From an uncultured Pelagibacteraceae bacterium (GTDB taxonomy: Bacteria > Pseudomonadota > Alphaproteobacteria > Pelagibacterales > Pelagibacteraceae): a stretch of 64,000 nt of DNA. Positions 28,706-38,397 of the stretch are shown in pieces (the first letter of the stretch is position 1; each line of letters opens with the position of its first letter). The notes under the pieces are model-generated. The model was not told the origin of the DNA, made no database searches, and was given only the letters and a program-made list of their open reading frames with translations. The DNA lies in contig CACFSO010000001.1 in NCBI GenBank assembly GCA_902568975.1, forward strand, positions 62,001 to 126,000, in the 5' to 3' direction. The position numbers were made by a program, and so were the translations under genes.

Positions 28706-30072
28706 GGCAATACGCAAATGTTATCTCAGCATATATAATAATGATTATACTCATTATTTTAGTGGGAATATTTCAGTCTTGGACTGTTGCTTTATCTATA
28801 CTAAATTTTTGTTTAATTTCAGCTGTTATGACAATGGGTGCAAATATTCAATGGGGTTATGCAGGTTTAATTAACTTTGGAGTTATGGGATATACAGCAT
28901 TAGGTGGATTAGCCGCGGTACTTGTTTCAGTTGCTCCTGTTGGAGAAGCCTGGCAAGCAGGTGGTATAAGTATAATTATTTGCCTTTTCATAATAATTGG
29001 AATGGTTTTTTCAATCCGGTATGTTTTGAAAAAAATTCAAAAATCAAAAAAAAGAAATTATTTAATCGCTGCAATTATAATTTTTGGATTAATACTTTTA
29101 AGAGTAATTTCTGGACCTGCGATGGAACACATTGAAGCTGTTGATCCTGCAAAAACTGGTTTTTTAGGTGGACTTGGAATGCCAATTTTATTTTCTTGGA
29201 TTATTGGTGGTTTTTTTGCTGCTGGAGCTGCGTATATTGTTGGAAAAGTAGCTCTTGGATTACGTGCAGACTATCTTGCTATCGCAACATTATTAATTTC
29301 AGAGATTATTATTTCAATCATTAAACACGAAGATTGGTTATCACGTGGGGTAAAAAATGTTATTGGTTTAAAAAGACCTGTACCCTACGAAATAGATTTA
29401 CAATCATCATCTTGGTTCATAAATTTAATTGAAAAACTTAATGAGGGAAAATTAAACTTAATTAATTCAGTTTCAGACAGACAAGATGCGTTAAATCAGT
29501 TAGTAATTAATGCTTCTTCTATTTATGTAAAACTTTGTTTTGCTGGATTATTTACAATAGTGGTAATTATTTTGCTAATTATTACTCAAAAAGCTCTTTA
29601 TTCACCCTGGGGAAGAATGATGAGAGCTATTAGAGATAATGAAGAAGCTGCTAATGCCATGGGAAAAAATGTTGTTAGAGAACATTTGTTAATATTTATT
29701 TTAGGCTCAGCTGTTGTTGGAATCGCAGGCGCAATGATGGTGACTCATGATGGATTATTTACCCCAGGTAGCTATAGACCTATGAGATATACATTTTTAA
29801 TTTGGGTAATGGTTATAGTTGGTGGAAGTGGAAATAACTTTGGAGCAATATTAGGGGGATTTGTTGTCTGGTTTTTATGGATTGAAGCGGCACCAATAGC
29901 TTTGTTTGTTATTAATTTTTTCACTTCGCATTTATCAGAAACTAATGCTTTAAAAAATCATCTTATTGAAAGCATACCATATTTTAGATTTTTAATGATG
30001 GGAGTAGGACTTTTATTAATAATGAGATATAAACCTAGAGGAATATTGCCTGAAAAAATCATTAAACAGTAA
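28702..30072 (+). CDS. Branched-chain amino acid-type ABC permease, LivM family
   Basis: GANIQWGYAGLINFGVMGYTALGG; MMRAIRDNEEAANAMGKN; VGGSGNNFGAILGG. Confidence 0.9.
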   Translation: MRQYANVISAYIIMIILIILVGIFQSWTVALSILNFCLISAVMTMGANIQWGYAGLINFGVMGYTALGGLAAVLVSVAPVGEAWQAGGISIIICLFIIIGMVFSIRYVLKKIQKSKKRNYLIAAIIIFGLILLRVISGPAMEHIEAVDPAKTGFLGGLGMPILFSWIIGGFFAAGAAYIVGKVALGLRADYLAIATLLISEIIISIIKHEDWLSRGVKNVIGLKRPVPYEIDLQSSSWFINLIEKLNEGKLNLINSVSDRQDALNQLVINASSIYVKLCFAGLFTIVVIILLIITQKALYSPWGRMMRAIRDNEEAANAMGKNVVREHLLIFILGSAVVGIAGAMMVTHDGLFTPGSYRPMRYTFLIWVMVIVGGSGNNFGAILGGFVVWFLWIEAAPIALFVINFFTSHLSETNALKNHLIESIPYFRFLMMGVGLLLIMRYKPRGILPEKIIKQ

Positions 30073-30078
30073 TAATAT

Positions 30079-30450
30079 ATGAAAAAAATTTTTTTAATTA
30101 TTTTATTATTAATATCAACAAAAACTTTTTCTTTGGAATATAAATCTAATTTTACCATAGAAGACTTTGAGAAAGCACAAAATAATGGAAAGATAGTGGT
30201 AGTTAGTTCTTGGAATAAATTTTGTGGAACTTGTAAAAGGCAAAAACCAATTCTTAAACAAGCAGAAAATGATTTTAATGATGTTTTGTTTATGTATTTT
30301 GAACAAAATAAAAATAAAGATATCGCTAAATATTTAGATTTTCAATTTTGGAGCACGATTGCAGTTTATAAAAATAATAAACAAGTTGAAAAAACTATTG
30401 GACTAAGCACTAAAGAAGATATTTATAATCTAATCAAAAAGGGAATTTAA
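30079..30450 (+). CDS. Secreted thioredoxin-fold protein
   Basis: Signal peptide; VVSSWNKFCGTCKRQKPILKQAE with CGTC active site. Confidence 0.82.
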   Translation: MKKIFLIILLLISTKTFSLEYKSNFTIEDFEKAQNNGKIVVVSSWNKFCGTCKRQKPILKQAENDFNDVLFMYFEQNKNKDIAKYLDFQFWSTIAVYKNNKQVEKTIGLSTKEDIYNLIKKGI

Positions 30451-30518
30451 TGTACTATATTTTTCTTGGAATAGTGCTTGGACTTATTTTTTATCTTTCA
30501 GACAAATATATATTTTAA
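30450..30518 (+). CDS. Candidate 22-aa single-TM microprotein MYYIFLGIVLGLIFYLSDKYIF
   Basis: ATG at 30450 shares one base with the TAA of the thioredoxin-fold gene; its TAA (30516-30518) shares one base with the ATG of the MFS gene. Not in the ORF track. Confidence 0.55.
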   Translation: MYYIFLGIVLGLIFYLSDKYIF

Positions 30519-31681
30519 TGAATAAAAACCTTTGGTTATTAATTTTAAGTCAAATTTTTGGCTTTACCATTGCTCCGGTTACAGTTTTTTTAAGTGGAAT
30601 TATCGGTTCACAAATAAGCCCAATTAAATCTCTTTCAACTTTACCAATGTCACTTTCTATAGTTGGTACAGCTATTTTTACAATTATTGCTTCAAAAATC
30701 ATGAGTGTTATTGGTCGTAAGTGGGGATTTATTCTTGCCTCGATAACAAGTTCTTTATTTGCTTTACTTGCAGCATACTCAATTTTAAAACAAAATTTTA
30801 TTTTGTATAGTATTTCTTGCTTTCTACTGGGTTCTGGAATGGCATTTTCACATCAATACCGTTTTGCAGCTGCAGAGGCTGTTAAAAAAGAATACGCACC
30901 AAAAGCAATTTCATTTTTACTATTATCAGGCATAATATCAGCTTTAATAGGCCCAAATTTAGCAAATTATTCTAAAGAATTAATTAATGAACATTTATAT
31001 GTTGGTTCTTACCTATGTTTAGCTGTTCTAACTTTAACTTCCACAATTTTTTTATTATTTTATAAAAGTGAATCTAATCATCAAGTTATTAGTATACATA
31101 AAGCAAGAAGTTATTTTCAGCTAATATCCCAACCAAGATTTTTGCAGGCTATTATAGCATCAGCATTTGCATATGCTGTCATGTCTTTTTTAATGACCGC
31201 AACACCAATCAGTATGCATATTATGGAAAAAATGACTTTAGGAGAAACTAGTGTTGTAATTCAAATACATATAATAAGCATGTTTTTACCTGCATTAATA
31301 ACCGGTCAATTAATAAAAAAATATGGACATAGTAATATTATGTACTCAGGAGTTTTGCTTTTTTTAGTAACAATAATTTTAAGTTTTTTTGATCAGACTT
31401 TTTTAAATTATTTGTTAGCTTTAATATTTTTAGGTTTAGGATGGAATTTTTTATATATATCTGGAACTAGTCTTTTAATTTTAACTTATAAAGAAGAAGA
31501 AAAATTCAAAGCCCAAGGTTTTAATGATTTTATTGTTTTTTCTATTCAAGCCATAGCCAGTTTATCAGCAGGTATATTACTTACAACGGCCGGTTGGAAA
31601 ACTATGAATTTAATATGCATTCCTTTTTTAATTTTAATTATAATTTCAACTTTTAGGGCTGAATTATTAACTAGAAAATAA
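30518..31681 (+). CDS. Major facilitator superfamily transporter
   Basis: 12-TM MFS pattern (ASKIMSVIGRKWGFILAS; LGSGMAFSHQYRFAAAE). Confidence 0.85.
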   Translation: MNKNLWLLILSQIFGFTIAPVTVFLSGIIGSQISPIKSLSTLPMSLSIVGTAIFTIIASKIMSVIGRKWGFILASITSSLFALLAAYSILKQNFILYSISCFLLGSGMAFSHQYRFAAAEAVKKEYAPKAISFLLLSGIISALIGPNLANYSKELINEHLYVGSYLCLAVLTLTSTIFLLFYKSESNHQVISIHKARSYFQLISQPRFLQAIIASAFAYAVMSFLMTATPISMHIMEKMTLGETSVVIQIHIISMFLPALITGQLIKKYGHSNIMYSGVLLFLVTIILSFFDQTFLNYLLALIFLGLGWNFLYISGTSLLILTYKEEEKFKAQGFNDFIVFSIQAIASLSAGILLTTAGWKTMNLICIPFLILIIISTFRAELLTRK

Positions 31682-31683
31682 AA

Positions 31684-31713
31684 AAACCTCAGCAGCTTTC
31701 ACCGCTGAGGTTT
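31684..31713. terminator. Bidirectional terminator between convergent genes
   Basis: AAACCTCAGC (31684-31693) / GCTGAGGTTT (31704-31713), A-run on one side and T on the other. Confidence 0.85.
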
Positions 31714-31726
31714 ATAAATTTAGATA

Positions 31727-32908
31727 CTATCTTTGTTTTTTAGTTTTAAATTTTCCTTTTTTGATTTCTTTTTCTAAGAAAGAACCTTCTGCCTCACCAA
31801 CACCAGTGAATGTAACTCCAGTTGCTCCTTCGTAGTCAATTGCTTTACCACTAGCTAATAAATCTAAAGCTTTTTTAAGTTCACCAGGATAAATTTTTGT
31901 ACCTGGGCCATTAGCTACCGCCATCACATTTTTTTGAATGGTTGCTCTATCAGCTTTTCCGCCAGCTTGCATAGCAAGTACTATTAAAGCACCTGCATCA
32001 TAAGATTCTCCAGTATAAGGACCAGAAGAATCGATACCACCAGCTTTAGCAACTGTAGCAAATACTCCTGCACCTTTTCCTGTTGAACCTGGAAGAGAAC
32101 CAAAAGATTTATTTAATTCTTTTCCGAAAGCATCTGTTAAAGAATCACCTATCATTCCATCTGATAAAATAAATGTATCAAATGCTCCTGAATCTAACGA
32201 AGCTTGAATAATTCCTTTACCACCTTGGTCAAGGTAACCAATTACAGCAACCGCATCACCACCTGCTGCAGCTAAAGTAGCTACCTCAGAAGAGTAGTCA
32301 GCTTTGCCATCTTCATGTGCAGTAACAGCTGTAACTTTAATACCATGTGCTTTTGCAGCAGCAGCGTAAACATCTGCTAATCCTTTACCATAGTCATTAT
32401 TTGTATAACTAACTGCAACACTTTTAACTCCTCTATCTTTAGTGATATCTGCTAAAATTTGCCCACCTCTTGCATCTGATGGAGCAGTTCTAAAGAAATA
32501 ACCATTATCAGCTAAGTCAGTTAATCCTGGAGAAGTTGCAGATGGAGAAATCATTACAACTCCATTAGGTACTGCTACGTTTGTAGCAATTGCACCAGTA
32601 ACACCAGAGCAGTCAGCACCCATAATTGCAACAACACCATCTGATACCAATTTTTCAGCAGCAGCTTGTGCGGCAGCAGAGTCAACACATGTTGAGTCGC
32701 CTTCTAAAACTGTTATTTTTTTTCCGCCTAATAAAGATCCAGAGTCTGAAGCTTCTTGAAAAGCTAATTTTGCCGAATCTCTCATGGCAGGAGTAAGAGA
32801 TTCAATAGGACCAGTAAATCCTAATATGATCCCCATTTTAATATCTGCTAATACACTTGTTGAAATGGTCGAAACAAATAAAAAAGCAGCAATTATTAAT
32901 TTTCTCAT
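31727..32908 (-). CDS. ABC transporter substrate-binding protein (Peripla_BP_6, Liv type)
   Basis: Signal peptide; DIKMGIILGFTGPIESLTPAMRDSAKLAFQEA; GADCSGVTGAIA. Confidence 0.9.
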   Translation of the reverse strand: MRKLIIAAFLFVSTISTSVLADIKMGIILGFTGPIESLTPAMRDSAKLAFQEASDSGSLLGGKKITVLEGDSTCVDSAAAQAAAEKLVSDGVVAIMGADCSGVTGAIATNVAVPNGVVMISPSATSPGLTDLADNGYFFRTAPSDARGGQILADITKDRGVKSVAVSYTNNDYGKGLADVYAAAAKAHGIKVTAVTAHEDGKADYSSEVATLAAAGGDAVAVIGYLDQGGKGIIQASLDSGAFDTFILSDGMIGDSLTDAFGKELNKSFGSLPGSTGKGAGVFATVAKAGGIDSSGPYTGESYDAGALIVLAMQAGGKADRATIQKNVMAVANGPGTKIYPGELKKALDLLASGKAIDYEGATGVTFTGVGEAEGSFLEKEIKKGKFKTKKQR

Positions 32909-32981
32909 ATTTTCCTCTAATTTGTTAACAATTTATAAAGATTAAATTAAATCTTATTAGTTTAAATTTTCAATAAGTAAT

Positions 32982-33839
32982 TTAACTAGTCTTTTGTAGT
33001 AAAAAGACAGAAGTTATTACTATAATTCCACCTATAGCCATTATTATAGTTGGTATTTCACCAAATATTAAAAATGATAAGAAAATTCCAAAAACAGGAA
33101 AAAGAGCATAAAATGGCAAAACTTGTCCAACTGGATAAAACTTGTAAAGATAAAACATGGCCATATGTCCCATCAGAGAACATAAAACTCCATGATGAAT
33201 TGCCATTAACCAGGCTTCAGTATTTAAATTTTTTAAAAGTAATATTGTATTTCCCTCAAAAAAAATTGATAAAATTAATAAAGTTATAAAGCCAACTATT
33301 CCCATTATAGCGTTAGTAAATTTTACATCTAATTCCTTTAGATATCTCGAAAATACTTGAGAGAAAGCATAAAAAAATGCCATACAGCAAATAAGCACAA
33401 AACCTAAAATTTCATCTGCAATTTTTGGATCAAATCCAATAAAAATTATACCTATAAAAGATGTAAAAATTAATATCCATTTTTTACTGCTTATTTTTTC
33501 TCCAATAAATACAGAGCTAATGACAATTGCTAATGGAATTGATAGTTGAGCCCCTATTACAATTGGTGACAAAATGTTGGATACATTTACTGATAAATAT
33601 AAAAAAAGATTTACCGCAGTTCCCATTGAAATAGCGAAACCTAATAGTGGTAACAAATATTTTTTTTCAGGTAATTTAAATTTTATAAAAGGCAAAAGAC
33701 AAATAAATACAATTGCCATTCTTATTGATCCGAACAATATAGGTGGTATGTAAGCATTTAAACCTAACTTCGCAGTAGGGTAAGCACTGCCAAGTAAAAA
33801 CATTATAAATAAAATTAAAAACGTATGTTTTAGAGTCAA
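32982..33839 (-). CDS. DMT superfamily (EamA) transporter
   Basis: Multi-TM; FLLGSAYPTAKLGL; IGEKISSKKWI. Confidence 0.85.
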   Translation of the reverse strand: MTLKHTFLILFIMFLLGSAYPTAKLGLNAYIPPILFGSIRMAIVFICLLPFIKFKLPEKKYLLPLLGFAISMGTAVNLFLYLSVNVSNILSPIVIGAQLSIPLAIVISSVFIGEKISSKKWILIFTSFIGIIFIGFDPKIADEILGFVLICCMAFFYAFSQVFSRYLKELDVKFTNAIMGIVGFITLLILSIFFEGNTILLLKNLNTEAWLMAIHHGVLCSLMGHMAMFYLYKFYPVGQVLPFYALFPVFGIFLSFLIFGEIPTIIMAIGGIIVITSVFLLQKTS

Positions 33840-33844
33840 TTTAT

Positions 33845-35326
33845 CTAGCCCATAGTAAATGGATCATCCATTGGTTTATCAGATGTATTAAACCAAGTGG
33901 TTTTAATTCTTGTATAATCTTTAATTGATTCAATTCCAGCCTCTTTTCCATAACCACTATCTTTCATACCACCAAAAGGAGCTGATGGAGAAATTAAACG
34001 ATACGTATTTACAAAAGTAATTCCTGCACGTATAGCATTAGATACTCTTAATCCTCTATTAATATCTTTAGTATAAACTCCAGATGATAATCCATATTGA
34101 TTATCGTTCATTTTACTTATTAATTCATCTTCAGTATTAAATTTCATTACTGATAAAACAGGACCAAATAATTCATTTTCAGCAGTTGGTAAATTATGAT
34201 TTTCGCATTCAATTACTGTAGGGGGAAAATAATAACCTTTGTTAGATAAATTGTGTCTTTTACCACCACATTTAAGTTTTCCACCTTGTTCTAATGTTAA
34301 TTTAATATTTTTTTCAATAATTTCTAATTGTTTTAAACTGCTTAAAGGACCCATTTGAGTCCCTGGCTCCATTGGAGATCCCAACTTAATTTTATTTGCT
34401 CTATTTATAATTTTTTCTAAAAAATTTTTATAAATACTATTTTGTATATATAGTCTCGATCCCGCTATACAGCTTTGTCCACTAGCACCAAAAATGCCAG
34501 CTGTAATTCCATTTAATGCATTTTCTTGGTCTGCATCCTCAAATACAGCAACTGGACTTTTTCCACCAAGTTCTAAACTGACTTGAGATAAATTTTCAGC
34601 AGAATTTCTTATAATATGCCTAGCAGTTTCTGGACCACCTGTGAAAGCAACTCTTTCAACTAAATTGTGTGAAGTTAAAGCTTTTCCACATTGCTCCCCA
34701 AAACCTGAAACAATATTAACTACTCCTTTTGGGATTCCAGTTTTTTGTATTAATTTTGCAAATTCGAATAAAGTTGCTGGAGCTAATTCTGAAGATTTAA
34801 TTACTATTGTATTTCCCATAGCTAAAGCTGGAGCCAATTTAACTGCCGTAAGTAACATCTGAGAATTCCACGGGATTATAGCTGCTACAACTCCTATTGG
34901 AACTCTAGTTGTTATAACTTGCATGTTGGCTTTATCTATAGGTAGAACTGTTCCTTCTACTTTATCAGCTAGACCTGCATAATAATCATAATACTCAGCT
35001 ATATATTTTGCTTGATTTTTTGTTTCTTTAAATAATTTTCCTGTATCAATTGTTTCAATTTTTCCTAGCAACTCTGCATTTTCTCTTAATTGATCGGCTA
35101 TAGCCTTTAAATATTTCGCTCTTTCTCTTGGGAATAGATTTGGCCATGTTCCATCAAAAGCTTTCTGCGCAGCTTTTACAGCTTTATCTACATCATTTTC
35201 ATTTGCTTCTGGAACTTCAGCCCACGGTTCATTATTTTCAGGATTTAATGTTTTAAAAGTTTTTTTAGTTTCGGAATCTATCCATTCACCTCCAACAAAC
35301 ATTTGATATTTTTTAAGACTTGTCAT
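33845..35326 (-). CDS. Aldehyde dehydrogenase family protein
   Basis: IPWNSQMLLTAVKLAPALAMGNTIVIKSSE; VSLELGGKSPVAVF; GQSCIAGSR catalytic Cys. Confidence 0.95.
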   Translation of the reverse strand: MTSLKKYQMFVGGEWIDSETKKTFKTLNPENNEPWAEVPEANENDVDKAVKAAQKAFDGTWPNLFPRERAKYLKAIADQLRENAELLGKIETIDTGKLFKETKNQAKYIAEYYDYYAGLADKVEGTVLPIDKANMQVITTRVPIGVVAAIIPWNSQMLLTAVKLAPALAMGNTIVIKSSELAPATLFEFAKLIQKTGIPKGVVNIVSGFGEQCGKALTSHNLVERVAFTGGPETARHIIRNSAENLSQVSLELGGKSPVAVFEDADQENALNGITAGIFGASGQSCIAGSRLYIQNSIYKNFLEKIINRANKIKLGSPMEPGTQMGPLSSLKQLEIIEKNIKLTLEQGGKLKCGGKRHNLSNKGYYFPPTVIECENHNLPTAENELFGPVLSVMKFNTEDELISKMNDNQYGLSSGVYTKDINRGLRVSNAIRAGITFVNTYRLISPSAPFGGMKDSGYGKEAGIESIKDYTRIKTTWFNTSDKPMDDPFTMG

Positions 35327-36110
35327 TATTTTGATTAATAAATAATTCTAAATTATTGTTAAAATCATTAGCACACTCTATATTGCATAAATGTTTACCA
35401 TTTTCTATCTCAACATATTTTGAGTCTTTTATTTTTTCACTTAAATTTATTGCCATTTCTTTAGTTGATCCTACGTCATTTTGACCGGTAGTTACAAGTG
35501 TATTTATTTTAATATTTTCTAGCATCTCATCTTCATCCTCGTAATAAACAAAGAGTTTATATATTTTTAATAAATTTTGTTGATCATTTTCTTCAAGCAT
35601 TAAATAAATTTTTTTGTAAATTTCTGGATTATTTTTTATATATTCTGCAGTAAACCATCTTCTTATTGCCCTATCTTTAGCAATTGGTTTGTCAGTCTTC
35701 ATTAGTTCGAATCTATTTTCGACAATCCTTTTTTGCTCAATAGATCTTTTATATATTGAAGCATGAAGATTTAAAGAGCTCAATCTATTACAAAACTCAG
35801 ATGCAAAATGTCTTGCTATAAGTGCCCCTATCGAAAAACCAACTAAATTTATTTTTTCTAACTCTAATTCATCAATTAAATTTAACAATTGTTTTGTGAA
35901 ATCTCTAAAATTTATTTGATTCTTGTTCAATGGGGTTTTGCCATGCCCCAACAGATCATAAGTTATAGTGCTTATATTTTTAAAATAATTTAATTGTGGG
36001 TACCATATTTCTTTATTTAGGCCAACTCCGTGAATAAATAATATAGGACTTTTATCATTTACCTTATTAAAATAATAATCTGTTTGAAATTTTTCTGAGG
36101 TGATAGGCAT
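35313..36110 (-). CDS. Alpha/beta hydrolase
   Basis: ILFIHGVGLNKEIW; LVGFSIGALIARHFA; GKHLCNIECA. Confidence 0.9.
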   Translation of the reverse strand: MPITSEKFQTDYYFNKVNDKSPILFIHGVGLNKEIWYPQLNYFKNISTITYDLLGHGKTPLNKNQINFRDFTKQLLNLIDELELEKINLVGFSIGALIARHFASEFCNRLSSLNLHASIYKRSIEQKRIVENRFELMKTDKPIAKDRAIRRWFTAEYIKNNPEIYKKIYLMLEENDQQNLLKIYKLFVYYEDEDEMLENIKINTLVTTGQNDVGSTKEMAINLSEKIKDSKYVEIENGKHLCNIECANDFNNNLELFINQNNDKS

Positions 36111-36115
36111 AAATA

Positions 36116-36703
36116 TTATTTAGCTTTAATACCCATTTCTTTCATATCTTGATATCTATCGCCAGTTCTTGCATGAGCTCTTCCACTAGAGGCACCACCA
36201 ATGGCAATTACTATTTCATTATCAAATGGAGCATCATGTATAGTAAATTCATGAGTTAGATAGTATGGTCTTAAACCAGAGTCAGTTTTGTGCATCATTG
36301 GTATCGAGATTTTTGATCCAGCAGGTCCTCTCGTATTGGTAAAGCTTAAATAAGATGTTCCACCCACTGCATCTCTAAATTTATTTCCAAATCTTAAGGT
36401 ATGAATAAATGCAGACGCATGCTCTATCTCCCCTTTTAATCCAACAATTCCAGCTTTACCATAAGCTAATATTTTTTCAGGAGATCCTATTTCTTTAATT
36501 AGTTCTGGTACTAAAATATCTCCAAGTTTTGGAGCTAAATTTAAAATTGTAGGTTTTAAATCTTCAACAAAACCTTGACCATCCCATGGATTTTTAAAAA
36601 CTGCCGCAACTGAAACTAATAAGACAGGTTCTTTTGCTTCTTTTCCCCCTTCAATAAATGTCTTATCAATAAATTTTGTAAACTTTCTTAATTCTAATTT
36701 CAT
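36116..36703 (-). CDS. Amino acid synthesis family protein (DUF1185)
   Basis: 195 aa; LLVSVAAVFKNPWDGQGFVEDL; YGKAGIVGLKGEIEHASAFIH; GGASSGRAHARTGDRYQDM. Confidence 0.85.
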   Translation of the reverse strand: MKLELRKFTKFIDKTFIEGGKEAKEPVLLVSVAAVFKNPWDGQGFVEDLKPTILNLAPKLGDILVPELIKEIGSPEKILAYGKAGIVGLKGEIEHASAFIHTLRFGNKFRDAVGGTSYLSFTNTRGPAGSKISIPMMHKTDSGLRPYYLTHEFTIHDAPFDNEIVIAIGGASSGRAHARTGDRYQDMKEMGIKAK

Positions 36704-38397
36704 TTTTTCGATCTATGTTTAAAACTATCTCTTCTAAAACTGTATAGTGCTTTTGGATCTACATCAACATCAATGACTACAGGTTTATTTATTTTTAAAG
36801 CCTCTGTAACTGCTTGGTTTATCTCTGAAATTTTTGTGACTTTAAAACCTTTAGCACCATAAAGTTCAGCAACTTTGTCAAATGGTGGACTGCTAATATC
36901 TGCTCCCAAGTATCTTTTTCCATAAAAATCTTTTTGGTAAGCTTTTTCAGCTCCCCAGCTTTTATTGTTCATAATAATGGTTATTGTATTAATTTTATAT
37001 TCTACAGCAGTACTCAATTCTGAAATTGTCATTCCGAAACCCCCATCTCCCATGAGGCTAATTACCTTTTTATTAGGTTTTGCAACTTTTACACCTAAAC
37101 CACATGCAAAAGAAAAACCAACTAAACCAAAGTCTAAAGGTGTAAATAAAGAAGGAGGATTATAATATTCAAGTGCATCTGTAGCTTGTAAACAAAGAGT
37201 TCCTGCATCTAATGTAATTGCTGAATTTTTAGGCAAAACTTGCCTTAACTGTTTGAATAAACCTTTTGGCTGAATAGGAAAATTATTTTGTTTAAAGTTA
37301 TCTCTATTAAGTAGAAATTTATTTCTTTCATCTAAATAATTATTAGTCCATTTTTTTATATCCAAAATAACATTTTGTTTTTTAATTTCTTTATACAATT
37401 GTTCTGTTACAGTGGCAGCATCACCATAAATTCCCACTACCACAGGGAAATATCTTCCAATCATACTTTTTTCTAATTCAATTTGAATGATCTTTGCTCT
37501 TTTATTTATATTTTCGTAAGAATAAAAAGTTGAGTTAAATCCCAGCCTAGTTCCAAGAGCAATTATTACACTTGCTTCTTTGACTAACTTAGAAGCAACA
37601 GGATTTCCTCTAGGTCCCATCTGTCCTGCATTAAGTTTATGATTAAAAGGTATAGCATCTCCATGGCCAGCTGCAGTTACAATTGGTGCATTTAATAGTT
37701 CAGCTAATTTTATTACATTTTTATACTTAGAATTGTACTTAATTCCACCTCCAGCGATAATAACTATTTTATTTGAATTGCTAATAATATTTACAGCTTT
37801 TTTTATATAATTAGATTTTGATTTTGTAGAGTTTTGATTTACAAAAGATTGATTTTTTTCATTAATTTTAAAATTTTCTTTATTTGATAAAATATTTCTT
37901 GGTAAATTAATACAAACAGGTCCCCGTCTAGGTGACATTGCTAATTTAAAAGCATCACTGAAAATTTTGGGAATTTTCTTAGTATTTTTTAATGTCCAAG
38001 TTTTTTTTGTTACTGGTTTAAATAAAGATTGTTGATCAAGACCTTGAAATGCATCTTCTATTTTATCTTTTGTAGAATAGGATCCTGCAATTGAAATAAC
38101 AGGAGAAAAAGCTGCTTTTGCCTGCGCTAGTCCGGTAACTAAATTTGTAGCACCAGGACCATTTTGTCCAGCAAGTATTATTCCAGGTTGATTAGACGCT
38201 CTTGCATATCCATCAGCCATATGTGTTCCAGTTCTTTCATCTCGAACTCCAATAAATTTTATATTTTTTTCATGATATAAAGCATCAAAAATTTCCATCG
38301 TTGCAGAACCAATTAAACCAAAAACATGCTTAACTTTTTCTTTTTTTAAGGATTTAATTGCAGCCTGACCACCCGTTAGGCTTTTTAATTTGCTCAC
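36700..38397 (-). CDS. Thiamine-pyrophosphate-dependent enzyme, acetolactate synthase-like
   Basis: VFGLIGSATMEIFDAL; DERTGTHMADGYARA; LMGDGGFGMTISELSTAVEYKINTITIIMNN. Confidence 0.9.
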   Translation of the reverse strand: MSKLKSLTGGQAAIKSLKKEKVKHVFGLIGSATMEIFDALYHEKNIKFIGVRDERTGTHMADGYARASNQPGIILAGQNGPGATNLVTGLAQAKAAFSPVISIAGSYSTKDKIEDAFQGLDQQSLFKPVTKKTWTLKNTKKIPKIFSDAFKLAMSPRRGPVCINLPRNILSNKENFKINEKNQSFVNQNSTKSKSNYIKKAVNIISNSNKIVIIAGGGIKYNSKYKNVIKLAELLNAPIVTAAGHGDAIPFNHKLNAGQMGPRGNPVASKLVKEASVIIALGTRLGFNSTFYSYENINKRAKIIQIELEKSMIGRYFPVVVGIYGDAATVTEQLYKEIKKQNVILDIKKWTNNYLDERNKFLLNRDNFKQNNFPIQPKGLFKQLRQVLPKNSAITLDAGTLCLQATDALEYYNPPSLFTPLDFGLVGFSFACGLGVKVAKPNKKVISLMGDGGFGMTISELSTAVEYKINTITIIMNNKSWGAEKAYQKDFYGKRYLGADISSPPFDKVAELYGAKGFKVTKISEINQAVTEALKINKPVVIDVDVDPKALYSFRRDSFKHRSKK

